NCBI GenBank assembly: GCA_026545225.1
Contig: CM048849.1
Location: forward strand, 32,560,336 to 32,624,335
DNA: 64,000 nt
Origin: Cornus controversa
Lineage: Eukaryota; Streptophyta; Magnoliopsida; Cornales; Cornaceae
Direction: 5' to 3'
Below, one piece after another: positions 1 to 12,201 of the stretch. Each line of letters starts with the position of its first letter. Position 1 is the stretch's first letter. The notes beneath the pieces are model-generated. The model saw nothing but the letters and a program-made list of their open reading frames with translations, made no database searches and had not been told where the DNA came from. The translations under genes and the position numbers were made by a program.

Positions 1-224
1 ATTTTGGGGCGTGACAAGATGAATAGAGAAGAAACACATAGTAAAGATGGAACTGGCTCAACTGATTGCTTTAATTGTGAACTCAATGAATTTGCTTCCT
101 AAGTTGAAGACTATTTACTCTAAATGGGCAAAGTTAAGGCCAATAGTAAGAGGAAAGGAAAGAAATGAATGGTGACAACCCTCTATAAGGTCAAGGGTGT
201 GCAAGTATGCTTAAGAAACTCGAA

Positions 225-930
225 ATGAACTTCATGACATGGAACATACGAGGACTAAACAATATCCCCAAACAAGCAGAGGTGAGAAAAGCCATTTGAG
301 AACACAAAATCAGCCTTTTAACATTAGTTGAAACCAAAGTTCAAGAGTAGAACACTAGAAGAATTTGTGGGTGTATGGCTAGATCCTAAAATATCATCAC
401 CAACTATGAATTCTCAAAGCAATGGAGAATATGGGTTCTATGGGACCTTGAAAAAATCACTCTTCAAAGAATTGGAGCCTCGAGACAAATTATCCATTGT
501 TCGATACACCTTATTGAGAAAACAGTGGACTTAATGGTATCATTCATATATGGTGTGAACCTCATTTTAGAGAAGAGGAATCTATGCAATGAGATGAAAA
601 ATTTATCTAGATGGATTAATTCTCTATGGATTCTCATAGAAGATTTCCACTCCATCAGACACCTAAGGTAGAATTACAAAGGCTCTAATAGATGGACATT
701 GGGAATGATTAAATTTGATAATTGTTTGGATGACATTGGGCTAAATGACCTTAGATATGATGGTGTGTTCTTCTCATGGTCAAACAAGGTCGTAAAAGCT
801 GGATAGAACTTTGATTAATAGCCAATGGAGCAACAGGTTCCCAAACTCTAGCTATACTTTCCTCCCTCAAAACATATCTGGCCACGGCCCCATGAAAATG
901 AGCCTTGAAAATTTTTTGGCTAATAAGAAA
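225..930 (+). pseudogene. L1-type LINE ORF2, endonuclease-domain fragment
   Basis: Conceptual translation from the ATG at 225 begins MNFMTWNIRGLNN, then KQAEVRKAI and LLTLVETKVQE, the N-terminal apurinic endonuclease signature of plant L1 LINE ORF2 (WN-RGLN, VETK). Farther on, in other frames, come IHCSIHLIEKTVDLMVSFIYG (about 500-555), WILIEDFHSIRH (about 628-665) and LNDLRYDGVFFSW (about 740-780), which follow the usual endonuclease order. The D-F-N step is altered to DFH and there are several stops and frame changes, so it is dead. No reverse transcriptase follows; the element is truncated after about 700 bp. Family identity rests on motif order recognised by eye. Confidence 0.72.
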
Positions 931-2446
931 ACCTCACTCATGTTCTTCAACTTGTAAGAATCTCACAATTTTAGCCCATTGTAGAGTAGGCCCGAAACTC
1001 CCAGATATAAGGTAAAGCCATGTTGAGAGTCATGAGGAAGCTAAAGAAGCTGACCAGAGTATATACGTCCTAAACCAAAATAATTCAATGAGAGGAGCAA
1101 CAAAATGCCCACAACCAAAGGGGAACTCGTTGTCTACTAGTATAATCTAGACCAGAATCCCATAGATGAAAGACTGAAGACAACTTAGCAGTATGATGTT
1201 GTTTTAAAAGTATAAAATAACTCGTAAGTGTACAAATCTATTGAAGTATAGATCGGTAAGAACGAGGTCGAACCCAATGGAATGCTTTGAGAAGAAAAAC
1301 TAATACAAATTTAAATTAATTTAAAATTAATTTAGTTTAAACAAAGTTGGTTGATTTGAGAGAGGCTAAACTAACATGCAAATAAAATAACACGATTGAT
1401 ATCAAATAGATAAAATAGCTAAGGTGTCAGATTTCATCACCATTAAATTCATGAAGTTTTTAATATTCATTTATTAATTCCCAAATTTAGAGTAGCAATC
1501 AAGAAATCAATCTATTGCATACTTAAGATTTAACAATAAAGCAGTAAGAAAAATATATTAAAAAGGTAAATTTTCCTTCACTTCACTAGTGGCTAATGAA
1601 ATTTCTCATGATGAGCAAATTTTTGTACTTTTGTAAGTTAAGGGAGGCATTTCAATCATAATAGATCCTTGTAGTTGCAATTTTCCTTTGTTGATGTGAA
1701 CTTCATGAAGAAGCATATACATTCATCATCACCCTACCAAACAAGGTAAAAACACCATAAAGATCTATTTTATTAAAAAGAAAAAGACAAAAAGAAAGGA
1801 AAACTATATTGCCTTTTTGGCTTTTGCTTTAGTTGTGGCTTCTTTCCCAAGGGTATGTCTTTGTTTCTCTCCTGTACTATATTGTTCATACTTATAAAAG
1901 TTTTCAAATTTACTAAAAAAATAATAATAAAAGAAAATCTTTTATTTAAAGAAATTTCTAGCATTTATTATAATAATGATTGACTCAAATTTCTACCATA
2001 ATCAAAAGTGTTAAGAGTGACGTTACTAATTTGATGTTTGATTATCCATTGATAAATGATTTTTGTTTGTTATAAGATTTTTCAAACGGGTCCCACTCAA
2101 ATAGTGGGCCAACATTGACTGAGCAGAAATAGATTGAAAGTTGTTTGGCAATAAAAGTGGTGCAGCAATGACGACCTCTCAGGCCTCCCCTGCTCGTGCG
2201 AGGTGGCATGTTGGTTGGTCATGTGCCGGAGTGTCAGGATAGTTAAGTCTAAGTTTTGTGCTAAGACGTTGTGTCTCAACTTGCTGGATGTATGTGTTCA
2301 AAACATAACTCTAAGCTCATTGGTTACAAATGAACTGTGTGAGTTCAAATGCCAAGAAAATATTTCTAACGCTATAGTCAAGGCAGCTAGTAGACTTTTT
2401 ATATAATCTGACTTCATGCAATTATGGAGGGTAGGAAATGACCCCC
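931..2446. other. Non-coding stretch, no gene seen
   Basis: About 1.5 kb of AT-rich sequence with no ORF that resembles a protein. Around 1190-1310 there is a block (GTAAGTGTACAAATC, then GAGGTCGAACCC) reminiscent of a widespread plant retroelement-derived repeat, but I could not set its limits. Confidence 0.5.
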
Positions 2447-2451
2447 TCACT

Positions 2452-4500
2452 TGTAAGAATCGTGACTATTTTTTGCCATTGAATTTGAGAGGCTTGGAGC
2501 AATAATTGGAAGGCGTTGAAGAAGATAGAAATGGTCTACTCATTGAGGGCTCGAGTTTGATCTATCTAGAATTGAATTTAGAGAAAATTAATTTTTTTTT
2601 GTGAGAAATTGGAAAATTATTTGGAAGCTTTTTCAAATTGAGGTACGGATGCCTAACCCATGGAATCTGGAGTTTTTGTGAGTATATTGGTTGTTTGTGG
2701 CAACCAATTGGTTATGTGGGTATAATTAGATGTCTTTCAAGATTAAAGCATGCTAAATTATACTATTTAGTGAATTATCAATGTTAAATGGTGTAATTAC
2801 ATGTTTAAAATTCCCTTAGATGATTATATAAGCTTGTTGATATTGAATTGTGAGAGAATTATGTGTATTCATGTGTATATGTGAAGGTGACACTTATGTG
2901 CTTCATAAAATGTCTTGAAAGCATGTTTGAATATGAAGCATGATTAAGTGTCTATATAAGTGATATGAAACATGCAATGTGTGAAATATGTTCAATTTTG
3001 AATTATGTGATGTTTATTTGGAAAATGTACAAATATAACAAGTAGAATTACATTGCTTCGAATTGTATGTGCACACTATGATGAATATGTGGGATTCATC
3101 TTCATTGGCACGGTGAGGGTGGTGAGCTCAATTGGGTGGTGAGCCCTCCTGATGAGTGATATGGTAATTCGTTTGGAGCCACGTGGAGCAATCCGGGGGA
3201 GGAAACCTGTGGAGTAATCCTTAATTGGGGCTCCGGGCCAGATGGAAGAGGATACTCCCTAAAATGGAGTCCCACGATGAGGTAAAACAATTTTAGAACC
3301 TCAGTTAGGTGGGATTGGGCGACCTGTAAAACCCAAACCCAATGGATGTTCGGAGAGTATGAATAAGTTATGCATATCATGTTGCATTATGTATATTGCT
3401 TGTAATATGGTTATGACGTATGGATATTTGCTTAACATGATTAAATACAAATGTATGTTTATGTGGTATTCACAGAACTTGCGGAATTGTGCTTTAGACA
3501 TTCCTACTAAGCGTTTGTAACTCATCCCATGAGTATTAACTTTTTCAAAAAATGGAAAGGAGGAGATGGAGTCTCCCCAACAATGAGTTAGTGTAGAGTG
3601 GAATCAGTTTCATTTAAATACTCTTAATTGTTTTATTTGAATACAAGTCCCGATTGTGGACTATATGTATGTGGTGAACATGTAAAGACCGTTTATGTTT
3701 TGAAAAACTTGTTATGATTATGTTTTATGATTGCATACATTTAAATACAGATTTTGAGCATGATTGTAATTTCATACCTTATATGTATGTGTTGAGCATG
3801 ATGAATGCTAAGAGATGAGAATGATGGTTTATAATTCCATTAAATGTCCAATTATGCATGTATATAAATGTTGGCATGATTGAATTGAGAAAGAACATGA
3901 AATGGACCATATCTGTATATTGAAGGCATAACTAGTTGCAAGATTACGATGAATCGTAATGTATATTATGATGCATCACCACATTATGATGCATCAAAAT
4001 ATCCATTACAATGTATCAAAAAAATTAGAAAATGAGATGTCAAAAACAATAGCTTTCGCACCATGTTACGATACATGGGTGATGCATCGAAATTCAAGTT
4101 ACAATGCATTGAAATGTACAAATGCTGAGTGAGTTGAGTTGATCAGTAATGAGTGAACAGGTGTGCGTGATGTACATGTGGGGCCCTATTATGAGAGTGA
4201 TGATCATATATGATGATATTGATGTATAAGTAATACTTCTTCTATTTATGAAATGATAACCTAGAATGTTGATCATTTTGAGGTTCCGGTGAGGGAATGA
4301 TGTATTAAAAATGTAAAGGCTTTTGCGACAAGTCATGGCCCAGAAGTCGGGGCATGAGCCGCATGATAGCTTAGTATCAAATCATGATATCGAAGTAGGA
4401 TTGTGTTGAGATCGTTTATGTGGTTGAATAAACAGGTTCACTCTCAGAATTCGAACTCGAACCGGGGGAGTCTCGGTAGTCTGGATTTTGGGACGTGACA
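2452..4500 (+). mobile_element. Solo LTR (family A, Ty3/gypsy-like) with perfect TSD
   Basis: The 2,049-bp unit starts TGTAAGAATCGTGAC and ends GGGACGTGACA, the TG...CA form of a plant LTR. It is flanked by identical 5-bp repeats TCACT at 2447-2451 and 4501-4505. The first bases match the start of the LTR at 33006 (TGTATAGACCGTGATCG), and 2600-2760 matches 33600-33750, so both belong to one family. No internal domain follows, which fits loss of one LTR and the interior by LTR-LTR recombination. A cluster of palindromic motifs (ATTACGAT-GA-ATCGTAAT and several GATGCATC) lies at about 3941-4115. About 110 bp before the end, the copy has a degenerate LTR-end/primer-site echo (TCGGGGCATGAG, then TAGTATCAAATC). 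Confidence 0.9.
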
Positions 4501-4556
4501 TCACTAGTTACTTACTTCGGCCGTGAATGGCACTGCAAATTTCCTCGAAGTATCTA

Positions 4557-4574
4557 TGTGTGTGTGTGTGTGTG
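4557..4574. repeat. (TG)n microsatellite
   Basis: Nine uninterrupted TG dinucleotides just downstream of the solo LTR. Confidence 0.95.
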
Positions 4575-4743
4575 GATTAAATAGGAACTGCAATGTGTTG
4601 ATCAAATAATATTAATTAAAAGTGTATAACAATAGCATCACTGATGTTAACTGTCAAGCAACAGTTTACTACAACCTCTACAATATTACACGATCTTGGT
4701 CCTAAATTACACTTGAAACGTAAATTATCAACCAGAAGTAAGT

Positions 4744-5068
4744 GTTAGGGAAACAATTCGGGCTATACAACTAGTAGTAGGATGTTACGGAAACTATTTG
4801 GGCGACGCAACCAATAGTGGGATGCTAGGGAAACTATTTGGATGATGTAACCAATAGTAGAATGCTATGGACGACACTTGGATTTAGGTGCAAGAAATCG
4901 TGTGGATTTAGGCGCAACCAGTAGTGTGGTGCTAGGGATTTTACTTGGATTTAGGAGAATCTGGAAACATAATGCTATGGATACCACTTGGATTTAGAGG
5001 AAGCCGAAAACAGAGTGCTATGGATTCCACTTGAATTTAGGTAAAGGCAAAAACAAAGTGTTAGGAGG
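4744..5068. repeat. Minisatellite of about 40-43 bp units
   Basis: About eight degenerate tandem units. The early units run GGGAAACTATTTGGG, then a CAACCAATAGTGGGATGCTA-like tail with a 40-bp period. Later units start TGGATNCCACTTGGATTTAG and end in a GTGCTA-like tail. The drift from 'ACTATTTGG' to 'ACTTGGATTTAGG' suggests two waves of amplification. No coding sense is seen. Confidence 0.8.
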
Positions 5069-5668
5069 GTACTTGGGTCAGAATTAAAACAGTAAATGAC
5101 ATTAAAAGTAAATGCAATATAATGCATGATAAGTAAGGTAAGACCTTCATCTCTTTAAAGCTAAACATGGAGTCGATTAGTGCAGAGCACATGGGCCCCA
5201 CTCAAAAAAAATTAAATCTTTTCCTATATATTTTTTATATCTTTTTCTAATTGTATATATGCTTCCACTCAAAATTTAAAAAAAAAAAAAACTTTAGTGT
5301 TGAAGTCCAAAATAAAAAAGTAATTAATTTTTTTCTTCCAACACACACACACATATATACATATATATTCAAATTTTGTATCTCAACTCTTTATTGAGAA
5401 AAAAAAGTAATTAGTGTTTTATTGAGAAAAAAAACTTTATATAATTGCTAATCTATATATTGTATTCATTATCTAGATAAGGTTGATGACTTGTGTTTGT
5501 TGTCTTTATTTTTAAAATTTCTAAGGAATTAGGATTTAGATCATTTTTGTTATATAATTTAGGGAGGTGATATTTGCACTCCCCTTTTTTATGTTTGCAC
5601 TCCCATCTCAAAAAAAATGATTTACACAACTACCCTTTTAGATATCACCATCTCTTTCCAATCTATAT

Positions 5669-6120
5669 GCTTTGTTTGGTAGGAAGGAAGGAATAGGGAT
5701 GGAGGAGATAGGAAGGAGTGAACAAATTTTCTTTGTTTGATAGAGATGAGGCAGGGAGGAAAGAGAAAAGAGGATGGATGAGTCATCCAAAGCTCTCACA
5801 AATTTTCATCGCTCCAAATATGGACGAAAGACAAGAAGGAAGAAAGACAAGGCTATTAAAAAAGCTTTAAATTACAAAACTATCTTTGTAATTATATATA
5901 AAATCAAAGTAATATAAATAGTGATGGGTATAATGGTTAGAATAAATTAAAACTCTCTATTCCCTTCTCTCCTAACAAACAAAGTAGGTATTATCTTCTT
6001 CTCTTCTCCTCCATCCAACCAAACAAAAAGATAGATAACACAATCTCTTCCCTAGGGATGCCACATCTATCCCTTCTTCTCTCCCTCCATCCAATTTTCT
6101 TCTTTCCTACCAAACAGAGC
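5669..6120. mobile_element. MITE-like insert with GCTYTGTTTGGTAGGAA inverted ends
   Basis: The left end GCTTTGTTTGGTAGGAAGG and the reverse complement of the right end GCTCTGTTTGGTAGGAAAG form inverted repeats, with further internal copies of 'AACAAACAAAGTA' and 'CCAACCAAACA'. I found no clear target-site duplication, so the superfamily is open. The 'TTTGTTTGGTAGGAAGGAAGG' style is common among plant MITEs. Confidence 0.6.
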
Positions 6121-6130
6121 ATTAATGTTT

Positions 6131-6310
6131 TCAGTCTCTTTTGACACTACCCAAAAAAAATGAACTCAAGAAAAAAGTTCTCTTTTGACAAGACCGAGAA
6201 AAAGTTATCTATATTAAATAAATTATTTCTTTTGACATGGCCCAAAAAAAAAGTTGTCTCTATTGAATAAATTATCTCTTTTAACATGAATTGAAAAAAA
6301 AGAGATCCAA

Positions 6311-6349
<39 letters not shown>

Positions 6350-6560
6350 TAGGCATAAAAAAGAAGTACCCAAAAAAAATTTCTTGTTAAATAAATTATC
6401 TCCTTTGATAGGACCCAAAAAACTAGTGTTGTATATTGTAAAAAAAGGACCCAAAAAAAAGTTATCTTTGTTGAATAAAGTATCTCTTTTGACATGACCC
6501 AAAAAAAAAACGTTATCTATATTGACTAAATAATCTCTTTTGACATGACCCAAAAAGAAA
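6131..6560. repeat. Tandem array of about 60-bp units plus (TA)n tract
   Basis: Degenerate units contain TCTCTTTTGACATGACCC, then an A-run and GTTATCTATATTGAATAAAT. About six copies are visible and more appear in the duplicated block downstream. A (TA)n run occupies about 6313-6347. Short ORFs through the array repeat a GHVKRD-like peptide, but this follows from the repeat and does not look coding. Confidence 0.7.
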
Positions 6561-6970
6561 AAGTACCCAAAACAGGTTATCTCTCTTTAAAAAAAAAATT
6601 TATTGACAAGGCAAAAAAAAATATTAAAAAAAAGAACCCAAGAAAAAAGTTATCTCTTTTGACAAGACCCAAAAAAATTACTTAAGGAAGCAAAGAAGGT
6701 AAAAAAAAAAAGTTAAATTTAAATTATAAAGGGTGTGATGTACAAATTAATAATCTCTTTTGACATGACCCAAAAAGAAAAAGTACCCAAAACAGGTTAT
6801 CTCTGTTAAAAAAAAAAATTATTGACAAGGCAAAAAAAAATATTAAAAAAAGAACCCAAGAAAAAAGTTATCTCTTTTGACAAGACCCAAAAAAATTACT
6901 TAAGGAAGCAAAGAAGGTAAAAAAAAAAGTTAAATTTAAATTAGAAAGGGTGTGATGTACAAATTTATAA
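6531..6970. repeat. 220-bp tandem duplication spanning an LTR junction
   Basis: Copy 1 (6531-6750) and copy 2 (6751-6970) both start TAATCTCTTTTGACATGACC and end with AAGGGTGTGATGTACAAATT. The end of each unit contains the TSD and the first bases of the solo LTR that begins at 6951. The duplication therefore happened after that LTR inserted. Confidence 0.85.
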
Positions 6971-8311
6971 TTAGCAATCTTCGGTGTCAAAATTGAGTAT
7001 AATCGAGTTGTAATCTTTCATTTATATTCTTATACTTGATTATACATTTGAAGACTCGGAGTGAGCATAGTGTTCTACATCAAACATTTAGATGATCTTC
7101 AAATGCATAAAACTTGTAAATTCAGAAAAAGACATCAATGATTTGAGCAAGGATTTGTTCGATTGAAGTTTCTAAGGGGTTCAATTGCATGTGGATATTG
7201 TTGATCAAGTGTGAGAGTCACGTAGTCCAGGTTAAGTGGTGAGAACACATATATTTCAAAACGGGAAGTTCCGACCTTGAAAATTAGAGTTTTTGGACAA
7301 AAATAAAGAATATTCAAGATTGGATAGGTCCAGCTCAAAGATGGACTAGTCCATGAAGTCTTGGGACTTCAATCCTTATAGGGCAGTGCCCTGGACTGGT
7401 CCAAGTATGGGCTGGACTGGTTAAGCCTCCCAATATGGCTTTTTGGCTCTACAGGCTTCTTGTTTTGACTAAGATTTGACTCTAAAATTTTCTTAAACTT
7501 TCGGATTCATTTCCTAATGATTTTAAACTCTCTTTTTTTCAAAGAAAATTAGGATTTTTAACATTTATAAAAATCTCATGATTTCTCTCTCATTAAGCTT
7601 TCAAGAAACCTCAAAAAGATTATTTTCTAGAGAGAGAAAGCATTGAGATATTTTTCCCGTAGAAAACTTTGTTTTTCTGTTTATATTTCTTTGAGAGATC
7701 ACATACATATATACACTATGAGTGATTTAGGTTATGTCTCTCTATCTATTTGATCAATCATACGAAGACTGCTGTAAAGATTTCTTAATAATCAAGTTAC
7801 TAGATCGTTTGGTTTCTTCTACAACTGTTCATTGGTGAGAAAGAAGAAGAAGATCACACTACAAATGGGACAAAATACTTGCTGAGTGTTCATGTTCTTC
7901 TGATTACCCTTTTGAAAGATTTGTGACGTTAGTTGGGATCTGCATTAATTGGACGAGGGAATCGCAAGAGTAAACCTGAGGCATTCCGCATTAAGTTCTT
8001 GTCAGAATGGAATGGGTTTGAGTCTGTGATAGAATATGTTGTACTTTGTTTCAAGATAGTGGATTTAGTTTTCTAGAACTAAAAGCCTCACTTGTGATTT
8101 TTTTTTCAATCTGATTTTTCGTGTATATCTAGTGCACTCTTTACTTTATTACACTTTATTTTATTTACTTGCTTTGTGGGATTGCTTTAATTTTAATTGG
8201 ACTTAAAATTGAATTATTTTGAAAAACTAAACAAACGAGCAAGTAAACCTATTCACCCCCTATAAATTCTAATCAAAATTTCGCAGCCGCTTCCGCACCG
8301 TACAACTCACA
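6951..8311 (+). mobile_element. Solo LTR of the SIRE/Maximus-like copia family, perfect TSD
   Basis: The 1,361-bp LTR starts TGTGATGTACAAATTTA and ends GCACCGTACAACTCACA. It is flanked by AAGGG at 6946-6950 and 8312-8316. It is the same family as the two LTRs at 48896-50254 and 54847-56739 but in the opposite orientation; shared blocks include the GGCAATCTTC start region and the palindromic GGACTAGTCC cluster (here about 7326-7430). A TATA-like TTTATAAAAATC sits near 7565. No internal region is left. Confidence 0.9.
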
Positions 8312-8451
8312 AAGGGTAGTTATGGTATTATAAAATAAAGAATGATGTATTAATGAGTTTTGAAATTTTCTTGTCTTTTGCTTTAAAAGAAAAGGGCTAG
8401 TGGAGTGCAACAGTTAAAAAGGGGAGAGCAAATATCACCTCCCATAATTTA

Positions 8452-11255
8452 TTTTATATAAATCATTTTCGAAACCCTACTAAATTATGAATACTATGAA
8501 AAAGTAAATGACGTAATCTAAAATAATTCCAAAAAATATTAGCAAATACTTATTAACATCCATATATCAGAGAATGAGACTTCAAGATTGAACACTATGA
8601 TACTATGAATGCATGAAATTTGAGTTCTTCAAATTTAATAAGTCACAATCTAAATGATAAAATTTAAATTCACAACTTGAATACTTAACTATGACCTTGT
8701 AAATTCATCCACTCAAAAATCTTATGATCTAATGAGCTATTATCATAGTAAAATGGTACATTATGTCATTCAACCAGGTAACTTCGCTTGGCCGTATATA
8801 TTGAAAATGACATTCTTAATGCCAATGACAATGACATTATCGTGTTTAGTCTTTCAAAACATCTAAGAAATTGTCGAAAACAATTATAAATGTTTTGACT
8901 ATATCAATCAATATTGAAGTTTTTAACTACCTACTATTTTGGTTCAATTTTTTTTGTTTTTTTCTTATTATTATTGCTCAAGTTCATCACTACATTTCTG
9001 GCCTGCCCATTAATGAACCAAATCAATTGAAATATTCTTCATTTGAACTATAAATGGGTGGTTTGATTGTGTATGTATTGACTTCCTCCATATTATCTCT
9101 AAAAAACTACATGCAGTCGAGTATGTCCTTCATGAAGGAAAAAAACTACATATCAACAGCTCTAGGACCACTAGCAAACTATGGCCAAACATGTGGGGGT
9201 CACAACCATGTTCTAAAGTTTTGGCCACGAAGCGTACCGTGCAGTCACTGTGAGGCCTCCCAACATGTGAATTTTTGTCCGGTAGGTGACGGGCAGTTCC
9301 AGTGGCCACAGCGGCCTTCCTTGTCGTTGTCTCGAGGGATCACATGCCCCAGTCCATATCTGTACGTGTCATCATGTATATATTGTTACTAAAGACATGG
9401 GGGATGTTTTGCTTTTTCAAGGATATGACCAACAAATTTCATTTGTGGCTATAAGATGATACTGCCTGTGCGGAGGGGATTTGTTCACCATCCGGTGACT
9501 GAAAGGGCACCAAAACAGTGTTGTTTGGGTGCACCGGGGCAGAGCCCAATGCGGGTCCAGTCTCGTATTTGAGCTTCGTGCCTGCACACCTAAACTGCTA
9601 TGTTTTGGTGTCTTAGGGTGCATTGGATGGTGCAAGGAGAGGATCCAGATCTCTTTAAATATTGGGATCATTTGACTATGGGGTTGCTTGACTTCTTATT
9701 ATGAAAATGAAATCTTTCTATTACGCTAATGGAGTCTTTTATAATAAAGGTGAACACAATTCGATTTGATATGGTTCCAAACTAAATTGAATCGGAATTG
9801 ATACTAACAGTACATAGACTTTGGATTGTACCATACTGATAAGCACCGTTCTACTCTCATTCAACGATATATTATATTATTTTTTACTCACTATAAAACA
9901 CAATCTTATTTTTTACAATATAATATTGAATGCATGCAATTTCTCATAATGATAGTACAAAAAAGGTCCAAAATTAAGAAATTGTTACATAACAATTCAA
10001 TTTGGTTCTAAAGGAACCTAAAACTAGAATCGAACAGTATGTAACGGTTCTTTAATTTTGGAATCGAAACCGAATGCTATAGTTCGGTTCCACTACAATT
10101 CGGTTTGTATCAATTTATCAGTTCCATCAATTTTTTGTACACTCCTAATTTATAATACTTGGTGTCCAACTCTGAAATTGGAGAAAAAATGCAGAATGCA
10201 TGTGAATTTTATACACCTTGCACTGAATAAACTCTTTGGATGTGTTATTAGAGAAAAATTAACCGAATTCAAAGTGTCATGTATGCAACATAAAATAATG
10301 ATGCATTTCTGTTGGATATCAAACAAGTTTCCAATATATATACACATATATGTATGCATGTATATATGTATGGCTTCAAATTAATGTATATATTTTTGGC
10401 TCCAAAGATCAATAGATTTGGCTTGAAGACGACCTTTGGGGGCAGCCCAAAGTGTTTTTTAAGCCAAGCCAAGGGTGTGTAAGCTGAAAGTAAACACGGA
10501 AAAAAATGGATTCATCATTCATCAACCTTAATTTATCTAGTGATGATTTTTTTTTGGCACTGTCTTGTGTTCCTTTGTAAATAGTAGAGCTTAGCTAAGA
10601 ATATATGTCTACAAGCTTCTTCTTCATTATCATTTCTATATGGATTTTAGCGCTATATTCATTGTTCAGAGTATCAATGAATTGTCACATGTGGATCCAT
10701 TATATATATATATATATATATATATAGAACTTTAATGGGGATTGGAAGATTGTATTTATTTTCCTTCACATGGCTTCTCACATGCATTCTCTTGCAGTTA
10801 CGTTCCAATTATAGATTCTTCTATCCCCACTCTCCCTAGTCCTCGATCATCTCCCACTAGAATCAATAATTTGGCACTTTGAATCAAACTTTTTAATTTA
10901 ATATTTCTTTTTTTGAACATATATATAGTGTGTGTATATATATATACATTTATTGATAAGTTTGACTAATTGGCAACTGCTAGATTTTAGCCATAAAGCC
11001 AGTGTATATATACTTCTCATCGTATATAATTATGGCAACACCAACTGAACAATACGGTAACAATAACAAATTTTGCATTAAAAAATTGTTCCAAAGAAAG
11101 GGTTGCCAAATTAAGCAGTTATTATTATTATTATTATTATTCTATTTTGGACCAAAAAGATTAGCATTTTACTAGCTAATGTAACCCCAACTCAATTGAT
11201 GTTATGTATTTGATGTTGTAATTTTTACGAATTTTTGTAGCTTGGCTGAAATGCT
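8452..11255. other. Non-coding stretch; (TA)n at 10700-10726
   Basis: No gene recognised. A more GC-rich patch at about 9180-9650 gives short ORFs on both strands without protein-family features. A (TA)n microsatellite lies at 10700-10726 and a (TTA)n run near 11120-11142. Confidence 0.5.
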
Positions 11256-11263
11256 CAAGTTAT

Positions 11264-12193
11264 CACGGGCGGAACTTAAGGTGGGCTAACCTGGGTTATA
11301 ACCCAGGTCCAAAATTTATTTTTTTTTGTTTACTACTACTCGTTAGCTTTCATCAGTCATTACATTATTTTTTTGTGATTTCGTTTGTAGAGAGACAAAC
11401 AGAGATAAACAAAGAGCCAAAGAGGTAACTGATAATTTCTCATAATTTATGGTTTCACTTGTGAAATTTCTTGTACTCTGTTGAGTTTAATTATTTCTCC
11501 ATTTATAATTTCAAGGTTGATTTTTAAATATGAGAAACTTTGTTAAAGGAAATATTTTTTTATCTTTAATTTCCTGGAAAAAAAGGAAAATGTTTAGTCT
11601 TCTTTGAAAGAAGAATCTCTTCAGTTGTGTTTGTTTACTGACTGCATTTGAATTTTGTCTTCAAGGGCATTTTGAATTTTTTTTCCTTTTTTACTTAAAA
11701 TTATTTTTATTTTTAGGAGCCTCTATTGTTTCAAATTATAGAAGCACTTCCATTGCAAGATGAAAATTTTATTTTCGTTCTATAAATTGGAAAGTAATAA
11801 ATCAAAAAGTGGGGCATCTTCTAATGAGCAACAGCAATGAAACGTGTCAAAACTGAACTTTGCAACAAGATGGGTGATGAATTTCTTGCAGATTGCATGA
11901 TTCTTACCATTGAAAGAGAACTTGCTGAAGATATTGATATAAATTCGGTAGTTAATAAATTTGACTCTCTTAAGGATCGTAGGGTTCATCTTCAATAGCT
12001 TGCTTAAGAAAATATTATATCTATTTTTGTATCTATATATGATGTACTTGATTAATCTGTATGAAAACGTTCTCATTTTTTTTGTCTATTTTTGAATATT
12101 TATAACATATATTTGTTATAAAAATTATTGCTTTTATTTTTAATTTTTCTTACTTTTAGCCCTCCCCACATTGCAATCCTGACTCCGCCCCTG
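11264..12193 (+). mobile_element. Non-autonomous hAT transposon with 8-bp TSD
   Basis: The left end CACGGGCGGAACTTAAGG and the reverse complement of the right end CAGGGGCGGAGTCAGGAT are hAT-style imperfect terminal repeats. They are flanked by identical 8-bp duplications CAAGTTAT at 11256-11263 and 12194-12201. The 930-bp interior keeps only the last part of a transposase-like reading frame (next entry), so this is an internally deleted copy depending on enzyme from elsewhere. Confidence 0.88.
11837..11998 (+). pseudogene. C-terminal remnant of a hAT (ZMYM1/TTF-type) transposase
   Basis: An open stretch of 53 codons begins MKRVKTELCNKMGDEFLADC and contains TIERELAEDIDINSVVNKF before a TAG. 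This pattern (M-K-VK-L-NKMGDEFL, then I-F---K-R) is the extreme C-terminus of plant hAT transposase-like proteins annotated as TTF-type or zinc-finger MYM-type 1-like, just after the dimerisation region. The DDE catalytic core and BED/TTF finger are absent. It lies inside an element with intact hAT ends, which supports the assignment. Confidence 0.7.
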
Positions 12194-12201
12194 CAAGTTA
12201 T

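Larger units (their letters stand above)
5562..8443. mobile_element. Long-TIR DNA transposon (hAT-like by TSD), non-autonomous, with nested insertions
   Basis: The left end GGGAGGTGATATTTGC, then ACTCCCCTTTTT and TTGCACTCC, is mirrored at the right end (reverse complement GGGAGGTGATATTTGC, TCTCCCCTTTTT, TTGCACTCC), giving inverted repeats of roughly 45 bp. The flanks are identical 8-bp repeats ATAATTTA at 5554-5561 and 8444-8451. An 8-bp TSD fits the hAT superfamily; Mutator usually gives 9 bp and cannot be fully excluded. The interior has no transposase. It holds a MITE-like insert, a tandem array and a solo SIRE LTR. Without that LTR and its TSD the element would be about 1.5 kb. Confidence 0.8.

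Noticed and set aside
9054-9392. 112-codon plus-strand ORF
   Set aside because: No domain, signal or family pattern, no splice context; likely chance in a slightly GC-richer patch.
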